From an uncultured Devosia sp. (lineage in GTDB: Bacteria > Pseudomonadota > Alphaproteobacteria > Rhizobiales > Devosiaceae): 6,062 nucleotides of DNA. Both the position numbers and the translations under genes were made by a program. The DNA lies in NCBI GenBank assembly GCA_946481445.1, contig CAMLOA010000139.1, positions 1-6,062 on the forward strand, given 5' to 3'. The notes beneath the pieces are model-generated. The model did no database searches. It saw only the letters and a program-made list of their open reading frames with translations, and was not told where the DNA came from. This document shows positions 5,804-6,062 of this stretch, piece after piece (position 1 is the stretch's first letter; every line of letters begins with the position of its first letter).

Positions 5804-6062
5804 TTACGCCTCGAAGGTGACCTTGCCCTGGGCGTCGAACTCGTAAACGTCGTCGCGGAAGCTCACCGTGCCCTGCCGGTTCGCCCAGGCAGTGATGTAG
5901 GTAGTGTGGATCGGCACCTTGGCTTGCACGTCGACGTCGAGACGCTGCAAGGACGCGAAAGTCGCGTCGACCTTGGCCTGGTCCCAGTCACCATTGTCGC
6001 GCAGCAGCCAGTTCACCAGTTGGTTGACGCCATCGACGCGGACGCAGCCGGACGAATGGAAA
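5804..6062 (-). CDS. L,D-transpeptidase (YcbB/LdtD type), C-terminal part (runs off the right edge)
   Basis: L,D-transpeptidases form 3-3 cross-links in peptidoglycan in the periplasm through a catalytic Cys and are targets of carbapenems. The visible 85 C-terminal residues begin FHSSGCVRVDGVNQLVNWLL. The SSGCVRV segment is the YkuD-domain catalytic motif, with the nucleophilic Cys at the sixth visible residue. The following helix and the stretch VPIHTTYITAWANRQGTVSFRDDVYEFD match the C-terminal end of the larger YcbB-type enzymes, which also have a peptidoglycan-binding region upstream, here outside the window. The stop is TAA at 5804. The family call is firm; the subgroup is inferred from the C-terminal tail alone. 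It lies upstream of DUF6898 and glyA on the same strand, with a hairpin after its stop. Confidence 0.9.
   Translation of the reverse strand, partial: FHSSGCVRVDGVNQLVNWLLRDNGDWDQAKVDATFASLQRLDVDVQAKVPIHTTYITAWANRQGTVSFRDDVYEFDAQGKVTFEA

Overview
The window reads as chromosomal housekeeping DNA from a GC-rich alphaproteobacterium. It is most likely a member of the Hyphomicrobiales, perhaps Devosia-like. The protein families and their order support this: plsX, a DUF177 (YceD) gene, a CBP3-type cytochrome bc1 chaperone and a divergent bamE on the left, then nusB, ribD, nrdR and glyA, then a small DUF6898 protein and a YcbB-type L,D-transpeptidase. The genus is inferred from remembered family context, not from a database search. 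No phage, insertion sequence, CRISPR array, tRNA or rRNA is visible.

Left block (1-1393). Three minus-strand genes run leftward: the CBP3 chaperone, the DUF177 protein (joined by a 4-base GTGA overlap), and the first 27 codons of plsX, which leaves the window at base 1. bamE is transcribed divergently on the plus strand at 1394-1849. It converges on nusB, and a strong 11-bp hairpin at 1871-1895 lies between the two stop codons and can serve both.

Central block (1901-5530). A minus-strand cluster reads glyA, nrdR, ribD, nusB. The glyA leader holds a clear ZTP (pfl) riboswitch aptamer at 5405-5479. It senses Z nucleotides (ZMP/ZTP), which build up when 10-formyl-tetrahydrofolate is short, and glyA makes one-carbon folate, so the regulatory logic is coherent. 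nrdR follows glyA after 17 bases, and ribD overlaps nrdR by 4 bases with a TTG start, so the riboswitch may affect the whole cluster.

The most unusual gene is ribD. Its reading frame is intact, but the catalytic Glu of the deaminase His-Ala-Glu motif is Val, and the reductase half lacks the conserved SLDG and WITG segments. ribE and ribH, which often sit between ribD and nusB in alphaproteobacteria, are absent here. It may be a decayed or repurposed paralogue.

Right block (5531-6062). A 70-residue DUF6898 protein is followed, toward the right edge, by the C-terminal 85 residues of an L,D-transpeptidase that includes the catalytic Cys motif. A compound hairpin lies between them. I see no wholly new system in this window. 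The riboswitch and the eroded RibD are the points most worth following up.
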